Shown: positions 43,101 through 51,665, numbered from the stretch's first letter. The stretch: 64,000 nt of DNA from Ariolimax columbianus (GCA_036924085.1 JAVGWX010000013.1:43842675-43906674), one strand, 5' to 3'. The notes: generated by a model not told the origin, from the letters alone. A program made the numbers and translations.

Positions 43101-46100
43101 AGCAGCTGTAGCGGGTTGTTTAACATAAAAATACTGCTAACTCCATGCACAACACTTGTTTGTCGTTTTTTATTACATACATAGGAATACACAGTTCCTA
43201 TCCTTATCTCTCCATTAATGGGGTTCCACTATCCCTACGAGTAAGACCGATTCATCCACTTTTACCTATTTCGCTTTGATGCCTTCAAATATATATGAAT
43301 GACATACGGAGTTCTCTCTGTAACCTGTCCAGGTATGTGCGTCAATGCCTTATGATGACTCTAATGTGAAGAAAATGATTAGGGACCAGTTGGAGAAGAA
43401 GGTGGCTTTCTCTAAGTCCAAACCCATCTCATCTGAGGTGAAAGATCTCATTTCTCGTATCCTGGAGGTAAGTTCATATTCAGAGGCCAGATATACTCAC
43501 GTGAACTCTTCGTTTATCCGTTGTTTATTTTTCACACACACGTCCCATTATACATAAATAGTCCTAGTCGGCCCAGACAATGCGGCTCTGCAACAGTCTC
43601 CTGAGAAACTTTATCTCGAAACATAAAACCTGGGCCTATCAATATCTTGGACCAAGATCAATATTGAGAACCTTAGTTCCGGCACCGATCCTCACAACAT
43701 TGTTGTCCATTGTCACACTGTGGAGTGCACCAATGAATTCACATACCTGGGGAGTTCCTTTTCATCCGATGGACTCAGTGTACCTGGCCTGTTAAGGCGG
43801 ATTGCGTTTTCTGCATCAGCTATGAACGACTTTTGCCTGGTGTGGAATAAAGCCGACTCTCTCGTATCCCAAATTTGTATTCATCAGACGTGTGTGAATC
43901 CTGTCCTCCTGTATGGTTCAGAGACTTGGACCCTACTTCAACAGGACATATCAAGACTCGATGGATCCTACTTTAACAGGACATATCAAGACTCGATGGA
44001 CTCTAGTTCAACAGGACATATCAAGACTCGATGGACCCTACTTCAACAGGACATATCAAGACTCGATGGACCCTACTTCAACAGGACATATCAAGACTCG
44101 ATGGACCCTACTTCAACATGACATATCAAGACTCGATGGACCCTACTTCAACAGGACATATCAAGACTCGATGGACCCTACTTCAACAGGACATATCAAG
44201 ACTCGATGGACCCTACTTCAACAGGACATATCAAGACTCGATGGCTTTCACATCCGCAACCAGCAACGTATCCACGTTATCCAGTGTTTCGATCTTGTCC
44301 GTATTGTCGAGGTGTCTGCAAAGACGAATCTTCCCTTCATCTCGGACACTCTGGTCCTGTCTGTGTTTGGTCACGTGGTTTGACTGGACCAGGAAGTTCT
44401 GGCTCACCAGATCATGCTTAAAATCAGTGACGCGTAATAACGGTCTCCCACCAACCGGCTGTAGGCGTGGGAGGGACCGCGTTAGTTCTACATTGCTCCA
44501 GCAGATATAAATCTCTCCTTCGGCATTGAATGAGGTTTGGTTGCAAGCCTCATCTTTTGGACACGGTACTGGTCGTTAGACGCAAGGGGTCCCACATGCC
44601 TAGGTGAACATTATATATATATATATATGGAAACGGCGTGGGATAGTGGTTAAGTGACACGGCTCACAACCGAAGGTGCTGGGTTCGATCCCCATCACAG
44701 CACAGGGGAAGCAAACCCTTAGAAAATGCAGGAGCTAGCAAACCCTTACATACAGTTCATGCTGAATTCCGAAGCACTAGGCCGGCAGGTGCAAATTATA
44801 AACCACACCGCCTTGAGAAATAGATAAATAGGGCGAACTCAACAAAAATTAGAAAAAATTAAATATAATTTTATTTTTAAAATATTTTAATGAATATATA
44901 TATTTATCATTCATCCAAATCAGACATCTCAATCATTCAGTAAATCAATGAAATCTCAGTAATCCTCTTGGTGCATATGTCCTTTACCACATATCTCAAG
45001 CATACGCGGTCCTGGTCTACTCTTTCTGTCTCTCTCTAGGTGTACACATTGAATCGTAGTTCCCTCTCGTATGCTCTTCCTTGCGTATTTTTAGATGTGC
45101 CCCCTTTCCCTCGCTTGAGGAATCCACGTGACAGCCTGCCTAGCTATATCGGATGGTTTCTTCATCAGCGTGTGTCCTATCCAGTCGTATTTTCTGCTTT
45201 TAATTTGTTGTTCCAGTGGCTGTTGTTGGCTGTTTTCCCCACAGGTCGATATTCCTCTCCATGCCATGTCGCTTCATGCATCTTTAGGTTTTTATTAACA
45301 AAGGAACGAGATTTTTGTTGCGTCCATTTGGGTGTTCGCTATGTTCCGGATTTATAGTACTTCTTCTGCGCCGGTTCTCAATCTCCAGTTATCAAACCCT
45401 GAAAAGGGTTTTGCAAGTAGCATAATGTAGTCCAGAGAACGGAATGCGCTGTGTCGCTAGTTTATAGCTTGACTGCGATATTTGCACCTGTCGGTCCGAC
45501 ACATCCGTCTTCGGCAGACAACAGTACTGACTTGACACTAGCATTGGATATTTTTACTGGTATGAATCTAGACTGTTCTGAATCTTGATCTCCATATAAT
45601 GTTACAAATTACTTAACCTACTTTACTCTCCCAAACACAACAGCTCATATACAACCCACATACAAAATTGACACGACAAAACTGACCACATACAAAACTG
45701 ACATGACAGAACTGACACGACAAAACTGACCACATACAAAACTGACACGACAAAACTGACACGACAAAACTGACCACATACAAAACTGACACAACAAAAC
45801 TGACACGACAAAACTGACCACATACAAAACCCACACAACAAAACTGCTCACATGCAAAACTGCCCACATACAAAACTCACACGACAAAACTGACCACAAA
45901 CAAAACTGACACGACAAAACTGACACAACAAAACTGACCACATACAAAACTGACACGACAAAACTGACCACATACAAAACTGACACGACAAAACTGGCCA
46001 CATACAAAACTGACACGACAAAACTGACCACATACAAAACTGACACGACAAAACATACACGACAAAATTGGCCACATACAAAACCCACACAACAAAACTG

Positions 46101-47262
46101 CTCACATACAGAACTAGCAACATACAAAACTGCCCACATACAAAACTCACACGATAAAACTGGCCACATACAAGACCCACACGACAAAACAGCCCACATA
46201 CAAAACTCACACGACAAAACTGTCACATACAAAACTCGCACGACAAAACTGGCCACCTACAAAACTGACAAGACAAAACTGCCCACATAAAACTCACACG
46301 ACAATACTGCCCACATACAAAGTACAGTCATCCACATGGGTAGATCCAATATGGAACATAATTACAGAATGGGCGAGAGCAATATTATAAAGATAGAAAA
46401 GGAAAATGTCCTAGGGGTTATAATAGTTCATGATAATCAAACTGTATAAAGCATTAGTTAGATCTAGATTTGAGTACTGTGTACAGGTGTGGAGTCCTTA
46501 TCAGAGAGGGGATATAACCTTGCTGGAAAGAATGCAAGAAATAGCAACAAAGCTGATAGTGCGATTCCAGAATTATAGTTATGAGGATACTCAGAAAAAC
46601 CGGCCTAAAGTGTCTGAAAAAGAGAAGAATTCGAGGTGAATTAATACCGGTTTATAAAATAATCAAAGCAACGGATTAATTAGACTATAAGAAGTTTTTT
46701 TTCAAAATACAACCACCTACAAGAACAAGAGGGCATAGCTACAATTTATCTATCTAAAGTAAAGTCTAGATTAAATATTAGGAAATATTTTGTTTAGTCA
46801 GAGAGTGGTGAATGCGTGAAATACATTGCCACTCGAAGCAGTGGACACTGAGACAATTAATGCATTTAACAATAGATTGGATGCACTTAGCTTTTAGAGC
46901 AAGGTAATGTAAATTAAAATTTGTTGTATACAGACTCTGCAGTCTTCTAAAGCAGTATAAGGACGTTAAGTTGAATTAAGACGTTAAGTTAGTCTGATCA
47001 GTAAGTCTCACCTGACCCTGACTAACGTAACCTGATCATTACGTTTTGCCTGACTCTGACGAACATAGCTTGATCAGTATGTCTTACCTGACCCTGACAA
47101 ACAAAGTATGGTATTTTTTACCTGACCAGACGTTATTCTCCATTTCCCCTTTTGTTTCAGGTAAACGTGAAGAAGAGATACACAATCGCTCAGATATTTG
47201 CCCACGCGTGGATGAGTCCCGATTCAATTACTTTGCCCGCTGATGAAGGAAACGCGGCTTAG
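30816..47262 (+). CDS. TSSK1/2-like testis-specific serine/threonine kinase, five exons
   Basis: The exons are 30816-31100, 38115-38263, 41545-41752, 43333-43467 and 47161-47262, all bounded by GT-AG and all in phase. They total 879 nt including TAG, for 292 residues, like TSSK family kinases (about 270-370). Key residues are the Gly loop GEGSYAKV (30-37), Lys52 in VAMK, Glu71 in LPRE, HRD 144-146, DFG 164-166, Thr179 in SKTFCGS and APE 188-190. The C-lobe has [20 protein letters not shown] and ends [23 protein letters not shown] and KIIDRR..P are TSSK1/2 hallmarks. In animals these kinases phosphorylate sperm proteins late in spermatogenesis. The activation loop is a few residues shorter than in mammalian TSSK1. 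Introns of 7014, 3281, 1580 and 3693 bp are packed with repeats. No sign of decay was seen. Confidence 0.93.
31131..31209. repeat. (TTC)n microsatellite in TSSK1/2-like intron 1
   Basis: About 26 TTC units on the sense strand, starting 30 bases after the exon 1 donor. It mirrors the tract in the divergent TSSK4-like gene. Confidence 0.97.
31210..32005. other. TSSK1/2-like intron 1, unassigned; poly-G
   Basis: A G-run lies at 31317-31331. No element was recognised in the rest. Confidence 0.4.
32006..32330 (-). mobile_element. LINE RNase H fragment
   Basis: Minus-strand [19 protein letters not shown] is the third catalytic segment (Asp) of a LINE RNase H, as in IVLITDALAVVTALQS of the intact copy. 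The later [15 protein letters not shown] replaces the VQWVPSH segment. It is an older relative of the I-type LINE. Confidence 0.7.
32440..32905. repeat. ATCGAT-rich minisatellite, unit about 20-22 bp
   Basis: GTGATCGATATCTAATGT with a variable 3-6 base filler repeats more than 20 times. Units mutate at fixed places but keep the palindromic ATCGAT. Confidence 0.93.
32906..33325. other. TSSK1/2-like intron 1, unassigned
   Basis: Nothing recognised. Confidence 0.4.
33330..33605 (-). mobile_element. RTE-like LINE, C-terminal fragment
   Basis: Minus-strand [20 protein letters not shown] followed by [11 protein letters not shown] and [10 protein letters not shown] is the terminal block (RQALTWNPQGKRKRGRPRNTWRRD) with a few changes. 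This is one of six such ends in the window. Confidence 0.78.
33780..34110 (+). mobile_element. LINE 3' end with long GAA tail
   Basis: The frame [20 protein letters not shown] followed by RD is the LINE C-terminal HV.R..LE..V.TG...GKR.RGRQR pattern. [11 protein letters not shown] follows. The element closes with about 21 GAA units (34043-34107). Confidence 0.8.
34185..34700 (+). repeat. dispersed family D, copy 1
   Basis: Aligns along about 500 bp with 62575-63085 and, inverted, with 59377-59745. Landmarks are GGTTGGCAGCCAATCTAAG, ACCCGG(T/G)TAGACGAAG, TCGAGTAACTAGCA(T/C)CTGCG, GCCAAATTGTCACG and TTGCATTCCT. No ORF is shared between copies. Confidence 0.85.
34705..34905 (+). repeat. dispersed family F, 5' part
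   Basis: Starts (TTG)n-TTTAATGCCCACTTAGTAAG and runs to CTCACTACTACGGGAATCA. The 3' half seen at 16950 and 37608 is missing. Confidence 0.75.
35224..35243. repeat. poly-G tract
   Basis: An almost pure G run, a likely G-quadruplex former and a likely sequencing trouble spot. Confidence 0.85.
35570..36010. repeat. diffuse repeat of GATCTGA/ACAGATCGCC motifs
   Basis: GTGATCTGA, ATGCACAGATCGCCT-like and TGTGCATGT pieces recur at irregular spacing of 40-90 bp. It looks like a very old degenerated tandem array. Confidence 0.5.
36011..36411. other. TSSK1/2-like intron 1, unassigned
   Basis: Nothing recognised. Confidence 0.4.
36412..36650 (-). mobile_element. SINE-B 3' half with CR1-type tail
   Basis: Tail repeats (AACTTAACTTAACTTAACGT, reading plus), then the ACTCTACAGAGTATGTATAT palindrome region, then the SINE-B body (GGAGCCAGTTAGGCGGCATC, AAGGTACAAATAACTG). 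Matches 8842-9185. Confidence 0.75.
36930..37275 (-). mobile_element. RTE-like LINE, RT C-terminal fragment
   Basis: A 109-codon frame reads [20 protein letters not shown], then [20 protein letters not shown] and [10 protein letters not shown]. This is the RTE-type C-terminus (EMK.LR...G.T..DRIRN, WFGH..R, GRPR.RW). Confidence 0.85.
37440..37580 (-). mobile_element. family C element, degraded fragment
   Basis: TACCGGGTTTGCCTTCCCGA, TTCTTAGCCTTATC and GGGTTCGCTGGCCCTTATGC match the middle and start of family C in reverse. Confidence 0.6.
37608..37945 (+). repeat. dispersed family F, full-looking copy
   Basis: Starts TTGTTGAATGCCCACAGTGA and ends GCCTGACTGGACTAGCTTCT. Aligned with 16950-17290 throughout, with moderate divergence. 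It ends about 170 bp before exon 2 of the TSSK1/2-like gene. Confidence 0.8.
38115..38263 (+). CDS. TSSK1/2-like kinase, exon 2
   Basis: Acceptor AACCTCAAG/GTATAT (weak pyrimidine tract), donor CACAG/GTAAGT. Encodes [17 protein letters not shown] to [11 protein letters not shown] plus two bases of the HRD Arg. Confidence 0.95.
38326..38640. repeat. (TTTC)n-rich tract in intron 2
   Basis: Impure TTTC/CTTT simple sequence begins about 65 bp after the exon 2 donor. Confidence 0.92.
38648..38936 (-). mobile_element. family C element, 3' end missing
   Basis: Reverse copy covering GTAGTTTACAGCGGGACTGC to AGCATCTTGATCA. The GAA-tailed end is absent. Confidence 0.78.
38985..39265 (+). mobile_element. 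family C element, diverged
   Basis: ATAGGGATCGCAGTTGGAGG, a GTGTTGGGTCAAAAGGCAAA stretch and GCTGTAAACTACGATAAAGC follow the family C order. The copy ends GCTGAAGAAG. It forms an inverted pair with 38648-38936, 50 bp apart. Confidence 0.65.
39481..39709 (+). mobile_element. SINE-A copy 2
   Basis: A-box TAGTGGTTAACTGAC, B-box GGTTCGATCCC, and a body as in copy 1. A probable duplication TATTTA(G/A)AC lies at 39472-39480 and 39710-39718. Confidence 0.9.
39725..40700 (+). mobile_element. RTE-like LINE with internal deletion
   Basis: The 5' half has an RW.E.F..L-like segment, then [20 protein letters not shown], matching the RT entry motif (EEI..AI..LKNGKAAGPD). At about 40340-40365 it jumps to the C-terminal block ([20 protein letters not shown] in one frame, [13 protein letters not shown] and AQDSSDLF). 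The RT catalytic core is absent, so roughly 1.5 kb was lost. Confidence 0.78.
40701..41149. other. TSSK1/2-like intron 2, unassigned
   Basis: Nothing recognised. Confidence 0.4.
41150..41505 (-). mobile_element. family C element, near full length
   Basis: Reverse copy from GTTCGTTCTCAATCTCCCGC to GAGCGTCTTGATCT. It ends 40 bp before exon 3 of the TSSK1/2-like gene, leaving just room for the branch site and pyrimidine tract. Confidence 0.9.
41545..41752 (+). CDS. TSSK1/2-like kinase, exon 3
   Basis: Strong acceptor TTTTCCTTTTCAG/AGATTT, donor CATCATG/GTACCA. Its first base completes the HRD Arg. Encodes [40 protein letters not shown] and [10 protein letters not shown]. Confidence 0.96.
41775..42990. 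repeat. TTCTTG hexamer array with higher-order spacers, intron 3
   Basis: About 1.2 kb of (TTCTTG)n. Between 41945 and 42590 it is punctuated by CTAACTCGGC blocks at variable spacing, with occasional TTGTAC variants. The pattern is most regular there and loosens towards 42990. It keeps 300 codons open on the minus strand because the unit is a multiple of three. Confidence 0.95.
42991..43332. other. TSSK1/2-like intron 3, unassigned end
   Basis: Nothing recognised. Confidence 0.4.
43333..43467 (+). CDS. TSSK1/2-like kinase, exon 4
   Basis: Acceptor AACCTGTCCAG/GTATGT, donor CTGGAG/GTAAGT; 45 codons from [16 protein letters not shown] to [11 protein letters not shown]. Confidence 0.96.
43700..44565 (+). 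mobile_element. LINE RT C-terminal fragment carrying an internal minisatellite
   Basis: [18 protein letters not shown], then [19 protein letters not shown], then (after a 35-bp array) [20 protein letters not shown] and SVFGHVV. This matches the LINE pattern [19 protein letters not shown]...RRIL and FGHV.R. The element would be a plain fragment but for the expansion at 43928-44242. Confidence 0.85.
43928..44242. repeat. 35-bp tandem array inside an RT frame, 9 copies
   Basis: Nine units of exactly 35 bp (GGACCCTACTTCAACAGGAC plus ATATCAAGACTCGAT). All but three are identical; those three differ at one to a few bases. The first unit encodes [12 protein letters not shown] of the LINE. Since 35 is not a multiple of 3, each unit shifts the frame. 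Confidence 0.97.
44632..44850 (+). mobile_element. SINE-A copy 3, diverged
   Basis: A-box TAGTGGTTAAGTGAC and B-box GGTTCGATCCC are kept. About 14 bases after the head are deleted (CAGCACAGGGGAAGC), and the body has many changes. It follows a (TA)n run at 44610-44628. Confidence 0.88.
44950..45225 (-). mobile_element. RTE-like LINE, C-terminal fragment
   Basis: Minus-strand [20 protein letters not shown] followed by IPQARE corresponds to WIGHTLRK....ARQALTWNPQGKR; the rest is decayed. Confidence 0.75.
45360..45525 (-). mobile_element. family C element, 3' half
   Basis: Reverse copy from GGTTCTCAATCTCCAGTTAT to CCGTCTTCGGCA. A short TTCTTCTGCG precedes it as the tail. Confidence 0.8.
45645..46318. 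repeat. minisatellite in intron 4, 14-16 bp sub-units forming about 30-bp units
   Basis: Alternating ACAAAACTGACACG and ACAAAACTGACCACATAC pieces over 670 bp. The larger unit is 30 bp, so long antisense reading frames stay open. Confidence 0.95.
46322..46980 (+). mobile_element. CR1-like LINE, RT C-terminal fragment with tail
   Basis: [40 protein letters not shown] and a later RVVNA-like segment. The tail is TTGTATACAGACTCTGCAGT, then 'gcagtataaggacgttaag'. It lies sense-oriented in intron 4. Confidence 0.9.
46985..47110. repeat. short relative of the 37-bp satellite in intron 4
   Basis: Three loose copies of TGATCAGTATGTCTTACCTG plus ACCCTGAC(A/T)AAC match the 37-bp unit at 3205-5277. The tract ends about 50 bp before exon 5. 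Confidence 0.75.
47161..47262 (+). CDS. TSSK1/2-like kinase, exon 5 and stop
   Basis: Acceptor CCCCTTTTGTTTCAG/GTAAAC. Encodes [18 protein letters not shown] and a 15-residue tail, then TAG at 47260-47262. No canonical AATAAA was found in the next 170 bp before SINE-A copy 4. Confidence 0.95.
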   Translation, partial: VNVKKRYTIAQIFAHAWMSPDSITLPADEGNAA

Positions 47263-47443
47263 TGGCTCAGGACAATATATTTGTCGAAAAACAAACACGA
47301 AAGAAATCAAATGTATATTTTTGTTTCAGCTTTGTATTACTCCAAATGAAAAATGAAATATACTATTTTTTATGAAATACACACTTTTCCGTTTTATATT
47401 TTGTTTTACCTCTTCTTCCTTATTCGTTCTCAAATAATCACAT

Positions 47444-47700
47444 GCGGGCATGGCTTGGCCTAGTGGTTAAGTGGCACGGCTCACAACCAGAAGGTGTTGG
47501 ATTCGATCCCCATCACAGCACCGGCCGTTATCCCGGAGAAGCAAACCCTTAGAAAATGCAAGAGGAAGCAGACCCTTACATAAAATGCATGCTGAAGTCG
47601 GATGCACTGGACCGACAGACGCAAAATAAAAACCACAGTGCAACGCACACCGCCTTGGGGATAAGAGAAATAAGGCGAAAGCAAAAAAATTTAAAAAATT
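47444..47700 (+). mobile_element. SINE-A copy 4
   Basis: A-box TAGTGGTTAAGTGGC, B-box GATTCGATCCC (one change), full body and A/T-rich end. A probable target duplication ATCACAT lies at 47437-47443 and 47701-47707. It sits about 180 bp after the kinase stop codon, so it may contribute to the 3'UTR. Confidence 0.92.
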
Positions 47701-47744
47701 ATCACATATATTTGCCTTATAAGCTTGGCTGCATTGATCATGCT

Positions 47745-48062
47745 TCTATATGCCACACACAGATACATATATGCCACACACATACAGATATATGCCCCAC
47801 ACATACATATATATGCTGCATACAGACACATATATGCCCCACACAAACACATATATATCCCACACAGACACATATCAATACCCCACACAGACACATATAT
47901 GCCCCACACAAACACATATATTTCCCACACAGACACATATATATCCCACACAGACACATATGCGCCCCAAACAAACACATATATGTCCGAACAGACACAC
48001 GTGTTCCCACAAAGCCACATATGCGCCTGACACAGACACATGTGTTCCCCAGATATCACTGA
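47745..48062. repeat. CACACAGACACATATATGCC-type array, unit about 20 bp
   Basis: About 16 copies of a unit such as CACACAGACACATATATGCC. The longer reading frames on both strands come from the regular unit. Confidence 0.93.
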
Positions 48063-48267
48063 TACAACATATCGACACCACTTTTATTTGACCAAATAAA
48101 CTTATCAACAAGGCAAACATGTGCTTCGATATTTTCTGTTTGCTAACAATTTATGGAATAGCATTAAACAAAATAGTTAATAAAATATTACAATTTTTTT
48201 CGGAATGAAGGTACAATGTAATGTTTTTAGAATACATATTCAGCGTCACATTACTTAGGTTTATTTA

Positions 48268-48410
48268 ATCTTCTTCTTCTGCGTTCATTCTCAATATCCC
48301 GCTACCAAGCCCCGAACGTTCTCAATCTCCCGCTACCAAGCCCTGAACAGGGCTTTGCAAGTAGCAGGATGTAGTCCGGAGAACGGCTTTGCGTTGTTGT
48401 TTATTCTGTA
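48268..48410 (-). mobile_element. family C element, 3' fragment with internal duplication
   Basis: Starts TTCTTCTTCTGCGTTCATTC. The segment TCTCAAT(A/C)(T/C)CCCGCTACCA is present twice, then 'gggctttgcaagtagcagga'. Confidence 0.8.
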
Positions 48411-48835
48411 TCCCTTATTGAAACATCAAAGTGCCATTTGTCCACTAAACAGACGCTGATAAACACGCTGATCATCTTTATGTTATATTATCAGTGTCAA
48501 ACTTGGGCCCTGTTAGGTAGGCCCATAACCTCAGATCGACACCTGTTTGCTGCGGGATGTAGAAGGTGCAGGATGAGAGACAACAGTAGCACGTTGAGGA
48601 AAATAGTGGGTACTACTTTCGGATAACAATGAAGCACATAAAACACATTGTTTTGAGCACATGGCAAGGATGCAGTATGATCAACCTGCAGCGAATACAT
48701 GCTACATGGAGACTTCGGTGGACGTGAACAATAGACCCTCCACCCACCCCACCCCCACTCAGCGGATAGAACAATAGGAATCAATGGAACACTCCAAAAG
48801 TTCATCACGTCAGCAGCCAAGCCTCAAACCAGAAG
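48411..48835. other. unassigned sequence
   Basis: Nothing firmly recognised. A C-rich run lies at 48739-48762. Confidence 0.4.
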
Positions 48836-48839
48836 ATGA

Positions 48840-49228
48840 GCTTACGAAGACGACGCCGACGACGAAGAAGAAGACGACGACGAAGAAGAAGATGAAGAAG
48901 AAGAAGACAACGAAGAAGAAGACGATTTATAAGAAAACGATGACGACGATGAAGAAGACAACGACGACGAAATGGAAGACGACAACTACGAAAAAGAAGA
49001 CAAAGAAGAAAAAGACGACCAAGAAGACGACAAAGAATACGACGACAAAGAAGAAAAGGACAATGAAGAAGATGAAGACAATGAAGAAGAAGAAAACGAT
49101 TAAAAAGAAGACGCCGATGAAGAAGACGAAGAAGTAGAATAAAAAGAAGAAGATGAAGAAGAAGAAAAAGAAGAAGAAGAAGAGGAAGAAGAAGACACAA
49201 AGACGAAGAAGAAGAAGAAGACGACAAC
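48840..49228. repeat. GAA/GAC-rich low-complexity tract
   Basis: Purine-rich mix of GAA, GAC and AAG triplets over 390 bp. It gives Lys/Thr-rich plus frames and Leu/Phe-rich minus frames with no gene meaning. Confidence 0.93.
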
Positions 49229-49286
49229 GCTTATTATTACCGAGCGTACTTCGTCTAATGTAGGTTGAGGTTATCGTTCTTCGTTC

Positions 49287-50012
49287 GATGTTACTGTAAG
49301 TTTGGTGTCGTTTGGTGTGTCTTCGTACATGGTTCAACAGTAGATATTACTGTAAATTTGGTGTCGTTTGGTGTGTCTTCGTACATGGTTCAACAGTAGA
49401 TATTACTGTAAGTTTGGTGTCGTTTAGTGTGTCTTCGTACATGGTTCAACAGTAGATATTACTGTAAGTTTGGTGTCGTTTGGTGTGTCTTCGTACATGG
49501 TTCAACAGTAGATATTACTGTAAGTTTGGTGTCGTTTGGTGTGTCTTCGTGCATGGTTCAACAGTAGATATTACTGTAAGTTTGGTGTCGTTTGGTGTGT
49601 CTTCGTACATGGTTCAACAGTAGATATTACTGTAAGTTTGGTGTCATTTGGTGTGTCTTCGTACATAGTTCAACAGTAGATATTACTGTAAGTTTGGTGT
49701 CGTTTGGTGTGTTTTCGTACATGGTTCAACAGTAGACATTACTGTAAGTTTGGTGTCGTTTCGTGTGTCTTCGTGCATGGTTCAACAGTAGATATTACTG
49801 TAAGTTTGGTGTCGTTTGGTGTGTATTGGTACATGGTTCAACAGTAGACATTACTGTAAGTTTGGTGTCGTTTGGTGTGTCTTCGTACATGGTTCAACAG
49901 TAGATATTACTGTAAGTTTGGTGTCATTTGGTGTGTCTTCGTACATAGTTCAACAGTAGATATTACTGTAAGTTTGGTGTCGTTTGGTGTGTTTTCGTAC
50001 ATGGTTCAACAG
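49287..50012. repeat. 56-bp minisatellite, about 13 copies
   Basis: Unit: ATGGTTCAACAGTAGATATT, ACTGTAAGTTTGGTGTCGTT and TGGTGTGTCTTCGTAC. Copies differ by one to three substitutions, with a repeated variant pair (TCATTTGG and ACATAG) at about 49646 and 49926 that implies block duplication. Confidence 0.96.
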
Positions 50013-50019
50013 TACTCCA

Positions 50020-50940
50020 TTCATCTTTTCAAAATATTATTATTTTTCTGTTACTATGTTGTCCTCTTTATCATTGGTGACACGAGGTACTGGTGGGAAC
50101 TCTCTTGTCAGTGTTCTTTTCCCAGTAAAGTCATCTCCCTCGATGCAGTGTTGTTGCAATTCGTCAATGTTTTTGCAGGTGTCCATTGTGTACCTTGTCT
50201 TGTTGTTTTGTATTTCTCTTTTGACCGTTTGTACACAGTTTCTATATATGTTGTTCTTGTTCAAATTTATGTTGCTTTAATTGTCTCCTATTTCCACGAG
50301 TTTCGATGTGTTTTCCGATAGTAGCTTTATTGCTTGTGCGCCATTCGGGGAATCATGCTTTGCGCAACAGAGATTAAAATGTCCTTTCTATGTGTGGTCA
50401 ACTCGTCCTCTGTCATCCCTTCTTGAACTAACATCAACATTCAAACTTATTTTGGTACATACTATATTCAATTGGTATCGCTTTCACATCGAAACCTATT
50501 GATCGCCTACATTTTCTCGCCTTTCTCAGTCTCATCTTGAAAACTGCAAGCAGTAGTTCGTAATCCATGTCGCAGTCCGTTCCTGTGATAATTTTTGTTT
50601 CCTTGATCTCCACCTTTCTTGTAATAGAAACTAATCGATTTGGTACCTGCTGTTACCATCAGGGGAGGTCCACGTGAATATTCTACTCGGATGTTGTTTG
50701 AATAAAGTGTTGGTCAGGAAGAGGTTATTTTCAATACAGAATTCAACAATTTGTTTCTCCTCTCTCAAAGCTTTCCTATGTGTGTCTAAGGATGTCTATG
50801 GTCCCCAATCGAGTCACTTAAATTCTCCAATACTGCAGGCATGATGCTACTGATGTCCACGATGGACAAGACCTGATAGCAAAAATGCCATACGCCACGA
50901 CCTACAGGCGCGACATCCTTTCCGGCATTGGTAAAGCCAT
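50020..50940 (-). mobile_element. RTE-like LINE, endonuclease region remnant
   Basis: Minus strand: EKQIVEFCIENNLFLTNTLF, then RIFTWTSPDGNSRYQID. This is the RTE/craniofacial-type endonuclease block (ANTLF....R.YTWTSPDG..RNQIDYI). The part below 50500 is weak. A stop replaces the Tyr after QID. Confidence 0.82.
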
Positions 50941-50946
50941 TAAAGC

Positions 50947-51195
50947 AACGGGGACGGCGTGGCTTAGTGGTTTAGTGGCACGGCTCACAACGCGAAGGTG
51001 CTGGGTTTGATCCCCATCACAGCACCTGCCGTTACCCCGGGGAAGCAAACCCTTAAAAAATGCAGGAAGAATCAGACCCTTACATAAAATGCATGCTGAA
51101 GTTGGATGCACTGGGCCGACAGGCGCAAAATAAAAACCACAGTGCAACACACACCGCCTTTGGGATTAGAGAAATAAGGCGAACGCAAAAAAACA
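50947..51195 (+). mobile_element. SINE-A copy 5
   Basis: A-box TAGTGGTTTAGTGGC, B-box GGTTTGATCCC, complete body ending AAATAAGGCGAACGC and A-rich tail. It lies between two LINE endonuclease fragments. Confidence 0.93.
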
Positions 51196-51665
51196 AAAAA
51201 ACATTCAACAATTTTTTTCTCCTCTCTCATTTCTATGCTCCAAGCCAAAAGGTCCTCACACACTTGTCTCTTCCGTTGTACTTTCGTTTCCAACTATTGC
51301 GTCTCAATCTCCAATGGTATTCAAGATGTCTTTTATTTCTGCTATTTCTAGTGTTTCCTGTAATATATTATAGCATTTCTCAAATTGCAATCAAGTGATG
51401 CTGATGTTGGTGCGTAAACTTGGATTATTGTTAGATTTATTTTCTTTCTCTTTAGTCTAGTTTTAATGATGCGGTCGTTAACTGGGGTGAAATCAAATAG
51501 TGAAGGTTCTGTATTCTTTGATAGAATAAATCCGACCTGGCTCTGTCCACCGGTGTCTTTCCCAGAGTATATACAAGTTTCTCCTGAACTGGTCCCCAGT
51601 GCTCTTGATCGGACCATCTGTGTTCTCAGACTCCCAGAACGGTTTTCATAGTTCTCTACATCTCA
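51196..51665 (-). mobile_element. RTE-like LINE, endonuclease region remnant (second piece)
   Basis: Minus strand: YSGKDTGGQSQVGFILSKNT, then DFTPVNDRIIKTRLKRKK and LTIIQVYAPTS. This is the N-terminal half of the RTE endonuclease. It continues into a GD.DAIVGN catalytic-type block and FGLEHRNERGEK. The 'ttcaacaattt(g/t)tttctcctctc' stretch is shared with 50740, so this and 50020-50940 are overlapping copies, not one split copy. Confidence 0.85.

Noticed and set aside
45645..46256. 203-codon Cys/Val/Phe-rich reading frame on the minus strand
   Set aside because: Follows from the 30-bp minisatellite; no start context, domain or unique sequence.
47556..48120. Several frames of 80-168 codons on both strands
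   Set aside because: Run through SINE-A and the 20-bp CACACAGACACATATAT array; regular unit, no domain.
48784..49337. Lys/Thr-rich plus frame and Phe/Val or Leu-rich minus frames
   Set aside because: Composition artefacts of the GAA/GAC tract.
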